Shown here: positions 1 to 6,766 of the stretch, one piece after another
How positions within the stretch are numbered: position 1 is the first letter of the stretch
Layout of the letters: every line of letters starts with the position of its first letter
NCBI GenBank assembly: GCA_900548085.1
Contig: URJF01000022.1
Location: 1-16,523, forward strand
From: an uncultured Oscillospiraceae bacterium
GTDB taxonomy: Bacteria; Bacillota; Clostridia; Oscillospirales; Acutalibacteraceae
Direction of reading: 5' to 3'
DNA: 16,523 nt
Translations under genes and position numbers: made by a program
The notes under the pieces: generated by a model
What the model saw: the letters and a program-made list of their open reading frames with translations, nothing else
What the model was told of the DNA's origin: nothing
The model's database searches: none

Positions 1-18
1 TCACTCCATTTCAGTTGA

Positions 19-40
19 CGGCAGAGAAACAGCCCTGCCG
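19..40 (-). other. Leader hairpin in the 5' UTR of the leftward transcript
   Basis: On the minus strand an 8-bp stem (CGGCAGGG paired with CTCTGCCG, one G-U pair) closes a 6-base loop. It lies between the predicted start site near 52 and the likely ribosome-binding site at the edge. There is no U-run after it, so it does not look like an intrinsic terminator. It may be an mRNA-stabilising or regulatory hairpin; no known riboswitch class is recognisable in so short a leader. Confidence 0.4.
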
Positions 41-59
41 AATATAATCATACTATTCT

Positions 60-88
60 ATTATAATATAAAACGTAAAAATAGTCAA
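60..88 (-). promoter_or_regulatory. Strong leftward promoter for a gene outside the window
   Basis: Read on the minus strand, TTGACT (83-88) is followed after 17 bases by TATAAT (60-65), close to the housekeeping sigma consensus. Transcription would start near base 52 and run off the left edge. Bases 5-12, just inside the edge, read TGGAGTGA on the minus strand and could be the Shine-Dalgarno of that gene, whose start codon would lie outside the window. The promoter call is direct reading; the gene it serves cannot be seen. Confidence 0.6.
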
Positions 89-189
89 TAGCAAAATCAA
101 AATAATCCGTGATTTCTCTCGTATTCTCGATTATTCTCGTCTAATCACATAAAAATCTAATTTATTATTTATGAAAGTCGGTGAATAAA

Positions 190-390
190 ATGGACCCATG
201 TGCCTTTAATATGTCAGTCAGTGCTCTCGCCTGCTCAATAGCAAAAGACAAAAGCAATGACGAGCTGGCACTGCTGTCGGCATTTTTTACTCAGCTGGGA
301 GACAGCCTTACTACAATAGTTGCGGCAAAAATCTGCTGTGATAATACATATAATAGTATAGCGAAATCCGATGAAAGCAAAGAAATTTGA
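190..390 (+). CDS. Small cysteine-containing protein of unknown function (DUF6774-like)
   Basis: A 66-residue protein starting MDPCAFNMSV. It has Cys at 4 and 15 and a CC pair at 49-50, an amphipathic helical middle (about residues 24-47, ELALLSAFFTQLGDSL) and a polar tail. I recognise it as one of the short proteins common in Clostridia that I believe are catalogued as DUF6774; the function is unknown. ATG at 190 is preferred over GTG at 181 because GGTGA (180-184), which matches the 3' part of the anti-Shine-Dalgarno complement, sits 5 bases upstream of the ATG. No signal peptide or certain membrane helix is visible. It lies between the leftward promoter and the cysK promoter, with no terminator seen before cysK. 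The cysteines could bind metal, but nothing shows this directly. Confidence 0.7.
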   Translation: MDPCAFNMSVSALACSIAKDKSNDELALLSAFFTQLGDSLTTIVAAKICCDNTYNSIAKSDESKEI

Positions 391-415
391 AAAAATTTTA
401 AAAAATACCTAATAA

Positions 416-432
416 CCTATTGACATAGTAGG
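416..432. promoter_or_regulatory. Possible Rrf2-family (CymR/IscR-like) operator at cysK
   Basis: CCTATTGACATAGTAGG is an imperfect inverted repeat with outer arms CCTA and TAGG. It covers the -35 element of the cysK promoter, a placement suited to repression. Rrf2-family regulators such as CymR and IscR control cysteine and Fe-S genes in Firmicutes and bind AT-rich dyads with CC/GG ends. Assignment to that family is inference from the shape of the site and the gene it controls. Confidence 0.35.
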
Positions 433-448
433 CAATGAATGCTATTAT
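420..448 (+). promoter_or_regulatory. cysK promoter
   Basis: TTGACA (420-425), a 17-base spacer, then TATTAT (443-448). The start site would be near 455, giving an mRNA leader of about 60 bases before cysK. No hairpin resembling a riboswitch or T-box is visible in this leader. Confidence 0.75.
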
Positions 449-513
449 GGGTACAACACAAGGGGATACAAAGTATCACCACAAAGGATTTTTTATTTGA
501 GAGGTATTTTATT

Positions 514-1446
514 ATGGCACTTTATCAATCAGTTGCCGACACAATAGGCAACACACCACTGGTTAGAGTTAAGAATTTTGAAAAGCACTACGGCCTTGAG
601 GCTCAGGTTTATGCAAAACTTGAGTATTTCAATCCGGCAGGCTCTGTTAAGGATCGTATTGCAAAAGCAATTATTGACGATGCTGAAAAGAGCGGAAAGC
701 TCAAACCCGGCGCAACAATCATTGAGCCTACATCAGGCAACACCGGTATAGGAATTGCGGCATACGGTGCAGCAAAGGGCTACAAGGTTATTATTACAAT
801 GCCTGAGTCAATGAGTATTGAGAGAAGAAATCTTATGAAAGCATACGGCGCAGAGCTCGTTCTCACCGATGCGGCAAATGGCATGAAGGGCGCTATTGCC
901 AAAGCAGAAGAACTTCACAAAGAGTTAGACGGTTCTATCGTTGCAGGTCAGTTTGTAAATCCTGTAAACCCAAAGGCTCACTATGAGACAACCGGTCCGG
1001 AAATTTGGAAGGACACAGACGGTAAGGTAGACATCTTTATTGCCGGAGTAGGTACCGGCGGAACAGTTTCCGGCGTAGGCAAATACCTGAAAGAACAAAA
1101 CCCTAATGTTCAGGTTATCGCTCTTGAGCCTGAGACCTCTCCCGTACTTACTACAGGCAAGGGCGGTGCTCATAAGATTCAGGGTATCGGCGCAGGTTTC
1201 GTTCCCGATACTTTGGATACAAAAATCTATGATGAAGTGCTCACTGTTCCTAACGAAGCAGCATTCGAGTTTGGCGGTGACTTCCCGGGACTTGAGGGTG
1301 CACTCGTTGGTATTTCATCCGGTGCGGCTCTTTGGGCAGCAACTCAGGTAGCTAAGAGACCGGAAAACAAGGGCAAAAATATTGTTGTTCTTCTTCCGGA
1401 TTCAGGAGACAGATATTTGTCCACTCCAATGCTCGCTAAAGCATAA
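514..1446 (+). CDS. cysK: Cysteine synthase (O-acetylserine sulfhydrylase)
   Basis: PLP enzyme that makes L-cysteine from O-acetyl-L-serine and sulfide in the cytoplasm. The 310 residues match the usual family length. The Schiff-base lysine is K46 in NPAGSVKDR; the substrate loop PTSGNTG is at 72-78; the phosphate-binding GTGGT is at 180-184; the pyridine-nitrogen serine lies in GISSGA (266-271); and PDSGDRYLST (295-304) is the conserved C-terminal motif. The start at 514 is chosen over the upstream in-frame ATG (439) because GAGAGG lies just ahead of it, MALYQSVADTIGNTPL is the normal N terminus, and 439 falls upstream of the expected start of transcription. The stretch GGDFPGLEG (254-262) before GISSGA departs from the common ARxLAxEEG form, a minor clade-type variation. 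It is a single-gene unit ending at a strong terminator; the overlapping dyad at its promoter suggests control by sulfur or cysteine status. Confidence 0.96.
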   Translation: MALYQSVADTIGNTPLVRVKNFEKHYGLEAQVYAKLEYFNPAGSVKDRIAKAIIDDAEKSGKLKPGATIIEPTSGNTGIGIAAYGAAKGYKVIITMPESMSIERRNLMKAYGAELVLTDAANGMKGAIAKAEELHKELDGSIVAGQFVNPVNPKAHYETTGPEIWKDTDGKVDIFIAGVGTGGTVSGVGKYLKEQNPNVQVIALEPETSPVLTTGKGGAHKIQGIGAGFVPDTLDTKIYDEVLTVPNEAAFEFGGDFPGLEGALVGISSGAALWAATQVAKRPENKGKNIVVLLPDSGDRYLSTPMLAKA

Positions 1447-1462
1447 TTATAAATAAGCGTAA

Positions 1463-1495
1463 AAAATCACCTGCAAATTGCTTGCAGGTGATTTT
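1463..1495. terminator. Bidirectional terminator between cysK and the AIM24 gene
   Basis: A perfect 14-bp stem (AAAATCACCTGCAA with its complement) closes the loop ATTGC. It is A-rich on one side and U-rich on the other, so it can stop both the rightward cysK transcript and the convergent leftward gene that ends at 1506. Confidence 0.9.
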
Positions 1496-1505
1496 GTTAT
1501 ATATG

Positions 1506-2342
1506 TTATTTGCCGAAAGTGTTGCTCTTTACAGCGGCAGATTTAGCAGCCATAGTGTTAGTAGAGGCAATTAGAGAATTTGTTGGAGCAGTAGGACACA
1601 TAAGCACCTTGCCGGTACCACGGTATACATTTACGAATCCCTCTCCGCTTATTGCAGAACCTACCAAAGTTTTTGTTGTTCTTTCAACAGTGAAATTTAG
1701 ATTAGACGACCAGCAAACAGCCAGATTACCGTCAATTTTCAGAGTGTCGTTGTCTAATTGAACTTCTATCAGTTCGCTCATAGGTACATTGCTTTCGAGT
1801 GCGGCAATTCCGTTTCCGAAAAGGCTCAAATTGAATAATCCCTCACCGCCCATAGCCATAGAAGAAATACTGTTTCTTGCAACGATTTTTTGTTGAACGG
1901 TGCTGTCGCAGGCTAAGAACATTCCGTCTTCGATAGTAATTCCCGTTCCCCAAGTAGAAACATCGACCAACAATATATATTTGTATGTGGGTTCGAGCAT
2001 CATCAATCCACAGCCCATATATTCGGGTTTGACAGTAGTTTCTTTAGTAACAGAGCTTTTTAGCTTTTTTACGAGTAAATCACCGACGCCTTTTACGCCG
2101 CTTGTAGCCTGCACATTTCCGGCCATCCACTGCATTGCTCCGGCTTGTACAACAGCTGAGGTGTTTTTGAGCTCAATAAGCACCTGACGACGCCTAACAT
2201 TCATTTTGCTCATAAAGTACTCTGTTTGAGCGTTAGCGATGGATACACTCGCATCCTTTTCGTACTCTACTACACTGAAATTCCCGAGTCGGTCGGTAAT
2301 GATTCTGTTATCATTGACGATGTTGTTTACGGTTATTGCCAT
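1506..2342 (-). CDS. AIM24-family protein (TIGR00266/DUF124-like)
   Basis: A 278-residue protein of the AIM24 family, named after a yeast mitochondrial protein and widespread in bacteria. No biochemical role is established. Recognisable family features are the glycine-rich beta-strand segments: the AGAMQWMAGNVQA region (about 67-79), GEGLFNLSLFGNG (about 166-178), and a late VYRGTGKVLMCPT stretch (about 239-251). The fold is expected to be a beta-roll, cytoplasmic, with no signal peptide or membrane helix seen. The start is supported by a strong GGAGGAG a few bases upstream. The gene is alone, with its own consensus promoter and a shared terminator. The family assignment is fairly sure; the function is not known. 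Confidence 0.88.
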   Translation of the reverse strand: MAITVNNIVNDNRIITDRLGNFSVVEYEKDASVSIANAQTEYFMSKMNVRRRQVLIELKNTSAVVQAGAMQWMAGNVQATSGVKGVGDLLVKKLKSSVTKETTVKPEYMGCGLMMLEPTYKYILLVDVSTWGTGITIEDGMFLACDSTVQQKIVARNSISSMAMGGEGLFNLSLFGNGIAALESNVPMSELIEVQLDNDTLKIDGNLAVCWSSNLNFTVERTTKTLVGSAISGEGFVNVYRGTGKVLMCPTAPTNSLIASTNTMAAKSAAVKSNTFGK

Positions 2343-2378
2343 ATTTCTCCTCCATTTATTATAATATGTCGTAAATAC

Positions 2379-2407
2379 ATACTACAATGATTTGCTCGTG
2401 TTGTCAA
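2379..2407 (-). promoter_or_regulatory. Promoter of the AIM24-family gene
   Basis: On the minus strand TTGACA (2402-2407), a 17-base spacer and TAGTAT (2379-2384) lie about 36 bases ahead of the start codon. This is a near-consensus housekeeping promoter. Confidence 0.7.
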
Positions 2408-2467
2408 CTGTAATAGAAATTTTCTTCCCTAAGCGCAATGCTGTTTGTTTAAACTATCGGAAAGTAA

Positions 2468-2502
2468 AAAAATAAAGACACACATATGTGTGTCTTTATT
2501 TT
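2468..2502 (-). terminator. Terminator after tRNA-Asn
   Basis: A perfect palindrome centred between 2485 and 2486 (arms AAAATAAAGACACACAT and its complement) begins directly after the tRNA CCA end on the minus strand and ends in a U-run. It also reads as a hairpin on the plus strand. Confidence 0.85.
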
Positions 2503-2578
2503 TGGCTCCCCAAGTTGGACTCGAACCAACGACCCTGCGGTTAACAGCCGCATGCTCTACCGACTGAGCTATTGAGGA
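2503..2578 (-). tRNA. tRNA-Asn (anticodon GUU)
   Basis: A 76-base cloverleaf including an encoded CCA. The acceptor stem pairs TCCTCAA with TTGGGGA (one G-U pair), followed by discriminator G. The D-arm is AGCTCAGTCGGTAGAGC, and the anticodon stem TGCGG/CCGCA encloses the loop CTGTTAA with GTT at 2543-2545. The T-arm contains GGTTCGAGTCC. GUU reads AAU and AAC, so it is an asparagine tRNA. It has its own promoter and terminator and lies just downstream of the last gene of the trp operon. Confidence 0.97.
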
Positions 2579-2606
2579 ATGTGTCACTCATCTCAAGTGC
2601 TTATAT

Positions 2607-2635
2607 ATAATAGCAGATTGAGACGAGAGTGTCAA
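2607..2635 (-). promoter_or_regulatory. tRNA-Asn promoter
   Basis: On the minus strand TTGACA (2630-2635), a 17-base spacer and TATTAT (2607-2612). The spacing to the mature tRNA 5' end (2578) leaves a short leader for RNase P removal. The promoter begins about 30 bases after the stop of the methyltransferase gene. Confidence 0.8.
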
Positions 2636-2664
2636 CATATTTTTTGAAAAAAATTGAAATAATT

Positions 2665-3459
2665 TTATTCTGATTTTTTCTTTAAGTCGAGGATAGTAGC
2701 GTAATGCGTGATTGTGAAATTTTTGGGTACAGACTTTAGCATTGTTAAGTGTTCTTGTTCCCATTTGGCTATAGTTTCTTTAGGCAGTGAACTTGCACCT
2801 ATACCACGGCAGGCTTTTATTCTGCCATGCCAGCTTTCTCTCGTAAAAGGCAGGTCAATGTCAAATGAAATTTTATGCACTGCATCAAAGTAATTTGTTG
2901 ACCATTCGGGAGTAGATACCTCATATCTTGTTAAGCCCTTTCCACTCCATTTCGGATTATATTTCAGCACGAGCTTTTCGCTGTTCATAGCTATTTCACT
3001 TTCGTAGGGCAGCCATGCCATAAAAAGTATCAGAAAATGGCCGTCGGGATTTAGCCATTTGTGTATTTTGGGTATAAGTCTGTCTTTGTCAAAATACATA
3101 AAGCATTGGCAAGCGGTTATTACATCAAATGAGTCTGACGGAAATTCAAGTTCTTCGGCAGGGGATACAATGTAATCAATATTAAGCCCTGCCGCCTTGC
3201 TGAGCTTTTTTGCATAAGCAATTTGATTTTGCGATATATCAGCACCGGTCCATTTTGCACCGTATTTTGACATATTGCGTGGCAGCACTCCGGTGCCCGT
3301 GGCTAAGTCAAGAACATTTTGACCGTGTGTGCACAGACCTAAGTCTGTTATCCTTCTATAAAATTCCTTGGGATAAATATCTCGGTATTTGGCGTAATCG
3401 GAACTTGCGAGTCCCCAATCAAATCCGCTTCCATTGTCGATATTTTTTTGCGAAATCAT
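2665..3459 (-). CDS. Class I SAM-dependent methyltransferase, last gene of the trp operon
   Basis: A 264-residue Rossmann-fold methyltransferase. Motif I is VLDLATGTG (49-57), the ribose-binding acidic residue is D74 in TGADIS, the PAEELEFPSDSFDVI segment (100-114) covers motifs II-III, and QCFMYF follows. The C-terminal half is less conserved and has several tryptophans. It resembles small-molecule methyltransferases of the UbiE/YcgJ type, but the substrate cannot be named. It starts only 12 bases after the trpA stop with a GGTGAT ribosome-binding site, so it is very probably cotranscribed with trp genes and under the same T-box. That placement suggests, without proving, a link to tryptophan or an indole or chorismate-derived metabolite. 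No strong terminator follows; only a weak A/T-only stem is visible at about 2644-2664. Confidence 0.85.
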   Translation of the reverse strand: MISQKNIDNGSGFDWGLASSDYAKYRDIYPKEFYRRITDLGLCTHGQNVLDLATGTGVLPRNMSKYGAKWTGADISQNQIAYAKKLSKAAGLNIDYIVSPAEELEFPSDSFDVITACQCFMYFDKDRLIPKIHKWLNPDGHFLILFMAWLPYESEIAMNSEKLVLKYNPKWSGKGLTRYEVSTPEWSTNYFDAVHKISFDIDLPFTRESWHGRIKACRGIGASSLPKETIAKWEQEHLTMLKSVPKNFTITHYATILDLKKKSE

Positions 3460-3471
3460 TTTATCACCCGA

Positions 3472-4242
3472 TTATCTGATTGCATCCTTCATTGATTTTA
3501 CATATTCGTAGATATATTTTGGTGCATCGGTTTTGTGTTCTGCTACAAGCTTTACTATAGCACTGCCTACGATAACTCCGTCAGCTATGTGAGAATATTT
3601 TTTTGCTTGTTCGGGAGTGTTTATGCCGAATCCGATAGCTACAGGTACGTCTGTTACTTCTTTTATTGCCTTTGTGATTGATTCAAGATCGGTCTTTATC
3701 TCACTGCGGACACCTGTTACACCCATAGATGATACAGTGTAGATAAATCCCTCGGCATCGGCTGCAATCATTTTTATTCTGTCCTCACTTGTGGGGGCTA
3801 CGAGAGATACAACCTCGATTCCGTATTTTTTTGCAACGGATTGAAGCTCGTCCTTTTCTTCGTATGGCAGGTCGGGAATTATCACTCCGCAGATTCCGCT
3901 GTTCTTAGCTTTTTGCAAAAATTTATCGTAGCCGTACTTGAACAGCACATTGAGATAGGTCATAAATACCATAGGCGTATCTACCTCTTGGCTTACTGAT
4001 TTTGTGAGAGCAAAAACATCGTCGGTAGTTACATTGTTTTTGAGTGCACGGATATTTGCATCCTGAATAACGGGACCCTCTGCGATAGGGTCAGAAAAAG
4101 GAATACCTACTTCAATGAGGTCACATCCGCCCTTTGACATACTGATCAGAATTTCTTTTGATGTATTGAGGTCAGGATCACCGGCAGTAACAAATCCGAT
4201 GAATGCCTTTCCGTTGTTAAATGCATCTGATATTTTATTCAT
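3472..4242 (-). CDS. trpA: Tryptophan synthase alpha subunit
   Basis: Cleaves indole-3-glycerol phosphate to indole and glyceraldehyde 3-phosphate, and passes indole to TrpB through the alpha-beta tunnel. It has 256 residues, a normal length. The catalytic glutamate is E44 in LIEVGIPFSDP. The second acid, D60 in the Salmonella enzyme, is here E55 (IAEGP instead of ADGP). FIGFVTAGDPD (14-24) is the conserved first strand. ATG 4242 is chosen; an in-frame TTG at 4251 sits too close to the AGGGGG ribosome-binding site. The start overlaps the trpB stop (8 bases), so the two subunits are probably translationally coupled, as expected for a complex made in equal amounts. The gene is followed by the methyltransferase in the same operon. 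Confidence 0.96.
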   Translation of the reverse strand: MNKISDAFNNGKAFIGFVTAGDPDLNTSKEILISMSKGGCDLIEVGIPFSDPIAEGPVIQDANIRALKNNVTTDDVFALTKSVSQEVDTPMVFMTYLNVLFKYGYDKFLQKAKNSGICGVIIPDLPYEEKDELQSVAKKYGIEVVSLVAPTSEDRIKMIAADAEGFIYTVSSMGVTGVRSEIKTDLESITKAIKEVTDVPVAIGFGINTPEQAKKYSHIADGVIVGSAIVKLVAEHKTDAPKYIYEYVKSMKDAIR

Positions 4243-5419
4243 GCAAATCAATCCCCCTGTATCTTGCTATTGCGGCAACATCTTTGTCGCCTCTGCCTGA
4301 CAGACAGCAAATGATAATGTCGTCCTTGTCCATAGTCGGTGCAATTTTCATAAGATGAGCTACAGCGTGAGCTGACTCGATAGCGCAGATAATGCCCTCG
4401 GTGCGTGCTATGTACTCAAATGCCTCTACTGCCTCGTCGTCTGTAACAGGTACATATTCGGCTCTGCCTATGTCCTTTAGGTGAGCGTGCTCCGGACCGA
4501 CGCCCGGATAATCGAGACCTGCGGAGATGGAATATACCGGAGCGATTTGGCCGTATTCATTTTGGCAAAAATAGGACTTCATTCCGTGGAAAACACCGAG
4601 ACTGCCTGTAGCCATAGTGGCTGCCGTTTCGCCTGTGTGCACGCCTCTGCCGGCAGCTTCACAGCCTATGAGACGAACCTCCTTGTCGTCTATGAAGTTG
4701 TAGAACATACCCATTGCGTTTGAGCCGCCGCCTACACAAGCCATAACAGCTGTAGGGAGCTTGCCCTCTTTTTCGAGTATCTGCTGTCTTGCTTCCTTGG
4801 AGATTACGGACTGAAAATCACGGACAATCATAGGGTATGGGTGAGGACCCATAACAGAGCCTATTACATAGAGTGTGTCATCACAGCGTGATACCCATTC
4901 CTTAAATGCGTCGTTGACTGCATCCTTAAGAGTCATTGTGCCGGAGGTAACCGGATGTACCTTTGCACCCAGCAGTTCCATTCTGTAGCAGTTCAGTGCC
5001 TGACGCTCTGTGTCTACCTTGCCCATAAAGATTTCACACTCAAGTCCCATAAGAGCCGCCGCAGTGGCAGTGGCGACACCGTGCTGTCCTGCTCCTGTTT
5101 CGGCGATAACTCTCGTTTTGCCCATCTTTTTTGCTAAGAGGCACTGACCGAGTACATTGTTGATTTTGTGTGCACCGGTGTGGTTTAAATCCTCACGCTT
5201 TAGGTAGATTTTTGCTCCGCCTAAATCCTTTGTCATATTTTCTGCATAATACAAGAGCGACGGTCTGCCTGCGTATTCGTTGAAGAGTTTGTTCAATTCT
5301 GCGTTAAACTCAGGGTCGTTCTTGTAGTGTTCGTATGCGTTTTCGAGATTGATTATTTCGTTCATCAGCGTTTCGGGTACATATTGTCCGCCGTGAATTC
5401 CGTATCTTCCTTTACTCAT
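4235..5419 (-). CDS. trpB: Tryptophan synthase beta subunit
   Basis: PLP enzyme joining indole and L-serine to give L-tryptophan. It has 394 residues, the length of the standard TrpB1 type, and begins GRYGIHGGQYVPETL as that type does. The PLP lysine is K85 in HTGAHKINN, the catalytic glutamate E107 is in AETGAGQHG, the phosphate-binding GGGSNA is at 230-235, and CLSGRGDKD is near the C terminus. It shares ATGA with the trpF stop (4-base overlap) and has GGAG 8 bases upstream. It is the canonical partner of the adjacent trpA and not the TrpB2 paralogue. Confidence 0.97.
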   Translation of the reverse strand: MSKGRYGIHGGQYVPETLMNEIINLENAYEHYKNDPEFNAELNKLFNEYAGRPSLLYYAENMTKDLGGAKIYLKREDLNHTGAHKINNVLGQCLLAKKMGKTRVIAETGAGQHGVATATAAALMGLECEIFMGKVDTERQALNCYRMELLGAKVHPVTSGTMTLKDAVNDAFKEWVSRCDDTLYVIGSVMGPHPYPMIVRDFQSVISKEARQQILEKEGKLPTAVMACVGGGSNAMGMFYNFIDDKEVRLIGCEAAGRGVHTGETAATMATGSLGVFHGMKSYFCQNEYGQIAPVYSISAGLDYPGVGPEHAHLKDIGRAEYVPVTDDEAVEAFEYIARTEGIICAIESAHAVAHLMKIAPTMDKDDIIICCLSGRGDKDVAAIARYRGIDLHE

Positions 5420-5988
5420 CTGATTATCTCCATTATTTCTTTTATTTTGTTATAGTCCTTTTTGCCGTCTGTTTCTACGGCTGAGGACAGGTCGATGCAA
5501 TAGGGATTGACCTTAGCTATTGCATCGGCAATGTTGGTTTTGTTTATTCCGCCTGCCAAAAAAAATGGCACAGTGGTGTTTGGTATTTTTGACCAATCGA
5601 ATGTGTTTCCCGTTCCTGTACCGGAATCGAACAAATAATATTCGGTGTCGTATTCGCCGATTTTTTGAAAATCCTTTGGTGAAAAATACTTTATTCGGTC
5701 TGCATTTATTCGCTCGCAGAACTCGGGGCTTTCGCTGCCGTGAAGCTGTACTGTATCTATAATATTGTTTTTTAGAAAAAAGTCAATATTTTCGATACTG
5801 TCGTTTACGAACACTCCCACCACATTTATTTTTGGCGATAGGAGTGAGCGGAGTTCTTTGGCTGTCTCCCGATTTATTGTGCGCCTAAAACCGGGTGAAA
5901 GTATAAATCCGGCGTAGTCCGGCAAAAGTTCGTTGAGATATTCGACATCTTCTTTTCGCCTTATTCCGCATATCTTAATTTTGGCCAT
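5416..5988 (-). CDS. trpF: Phosphoribosylanthranilate isomerase
   Basis: Catalyses the Amadori rearrangement of N-(5'-phosphoribosyl)anthranilate to the carboxyphenylamino-deoxyribulose phosphate used by TrpC. It is a TIM-barrel enzyme of 190 residues, slightly short but within the family range. The catalytic cysteine is C7 in KICGI and the catalytic aspartate is D121 in LFDSGTGTG. QLHG (81-84) and FFLAGGIN (142-149, phosphate site) are also conserved. It overlaps the end of trpC by 14 bases and has AGGAG 7 bases ahead of its ATG. It is not fused to TrpC as in enteric bacteria. Confidence 0.95.
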   Translation of the reverse strand: MAKIKICGIRRKEDVEYLNELLPDYAGFILSPGFRRTINRETAKELRSLLSPKINVVGVFVNDSIENIDFFLKNNIIDTVQLHGSESPEFCERINADRIKYFSPKDFQKIGEYDTEYYLFDSGTGTGNTFDWSKIPNTTVPFFLAGGINKTNIADAIAKVNPYCIDLSSAVETDGKKDYNKIKEIMEIIR

Positions 5989-6763
5989 ATTTTAGCTCCT
6001 TCAGTGCTGTGGTCTTGTCATCGGCACGCATGAGAGTTTCGCCTATAAGTACGGCATTCGTTTTGTTCTTCAGCAGTATCTCTATATCGTCGTGTGTCTT
6101 TATTCCGCTTTCGGATACAAAGACTGTGCCGGCAGGTATCATCTCTCTGTAGCGGGTGGAGTTGTTTACATCTACACTGAAGTCTTTTAGGTTTCGGTTG
6201 TTTACTCCAATTATTCTCGCTCCCGCCGACAGTGCAGATTTCACTTCTGATTCGTCATGAGCTTCTACCACTGCGGAGATACCCAATTCGTCACAAATTT
6301 TGATATATTTTGATATTGTGTTGCTGTTGAGCAGAGCACATATCAGCAGTACTGCACTTGCTCCTAATGTTTTTGCCTCGTATATTTGGTACTCGCAGAC
6401 CGTAAAGTCCTTGCGTAAAACAGGGATTGAAACGGCAGAGGCTATTTCCTTTAGGTATTTGTCGCTGCCTAAAAACCATTTTGGCTCAGTGAGACAGGAT
6501 ATTGCACTTGCCCCTGCCGCCTCGTAGTCCTTTGCGATTTGGAGATAGGGAAATGTTTCTGCGATTATTCCCTTAGAGGGAGAGGCTTTTTTTACCTCAC
6601 AAATAAACGACAGGTCGTCGCCTCGCAATGCTTTTTCAAACTCAAAGTTACCTTTTGGCATTGACAGTGCGAGTGCTTTTATTTCTTCGAGAGGATGTTC
6701 GGCGATTGTTTTTTTGTATCGCTCCTTTGTATAGACGGCGATATCTGTGAGTATATCGGACAT
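5975..6763 (-). CDS. trpC: Indole-3-glycerol phosphate synthase
   Basis: Closes the indole ring by decarboxylating the TrpF product to indole-3-glycerol phosphate. It has 262 residues with the expected TIM-barrel motifs: CEVKKASPSKG (55-65, E56 and K58), the general-acid lysine K118 in LRKDF, E167 in VVEAHD, GVNNRNL (186-192) and SESGI (217-221). All catalytic positions known from characterised IGP synthases appear present. It starts 3 bases after the trpD stop, with GAGGA as ribosome-binding site, and runs into trpF. Confidence 0.96.
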   Translation of the reverse strand: MSDILTDIAVYTKERYKKTIAEHPLEEIKALALSMPKGNFEFEKALRGDDLSFICEVKKASPSKGIIAETFPYLQIAKDYEAAGASAISCLTEPKWFLGSDKYLKEIASAVSIPVLRKDFTVCEYQIYEAKTLGASAVLLICALLNSNTISKYIKICDELGISAVVEAHDESEVKSALSAGARIIGVNNRNLKDFSVDVNNSTRYREMIPAGTVFVSESGIKTHDDIEILLKNKTNAVLIGETLMRADDKTTALKELKYGQN

Positions 6764-6766
6764 AAA

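Noticed and set aside
1..51. A 16-codon open frame MIIFGRAVSLPSTEME on the minus strand
   Set aside because: It begins right at the predicted transcription start without a ribosome-binding site, and it spans a leader hairpin. It was considered as a leader peptide, but it has no run of a regulatory amino acid.
439..513. Upstream ATG for cysK at 439
   Set aside because: It overlaps the -10 region of the cysK promoter, so it would lie ahead of the mRNA start. The start at 514 has a ribosome-binding site and the conserved N terminus.
4243..4251. TTG start for trpA at 4251
   Set aside because: It directly abuts the AGGGGG ribosome-binding site; the ATG at 4242 has usable spacing.
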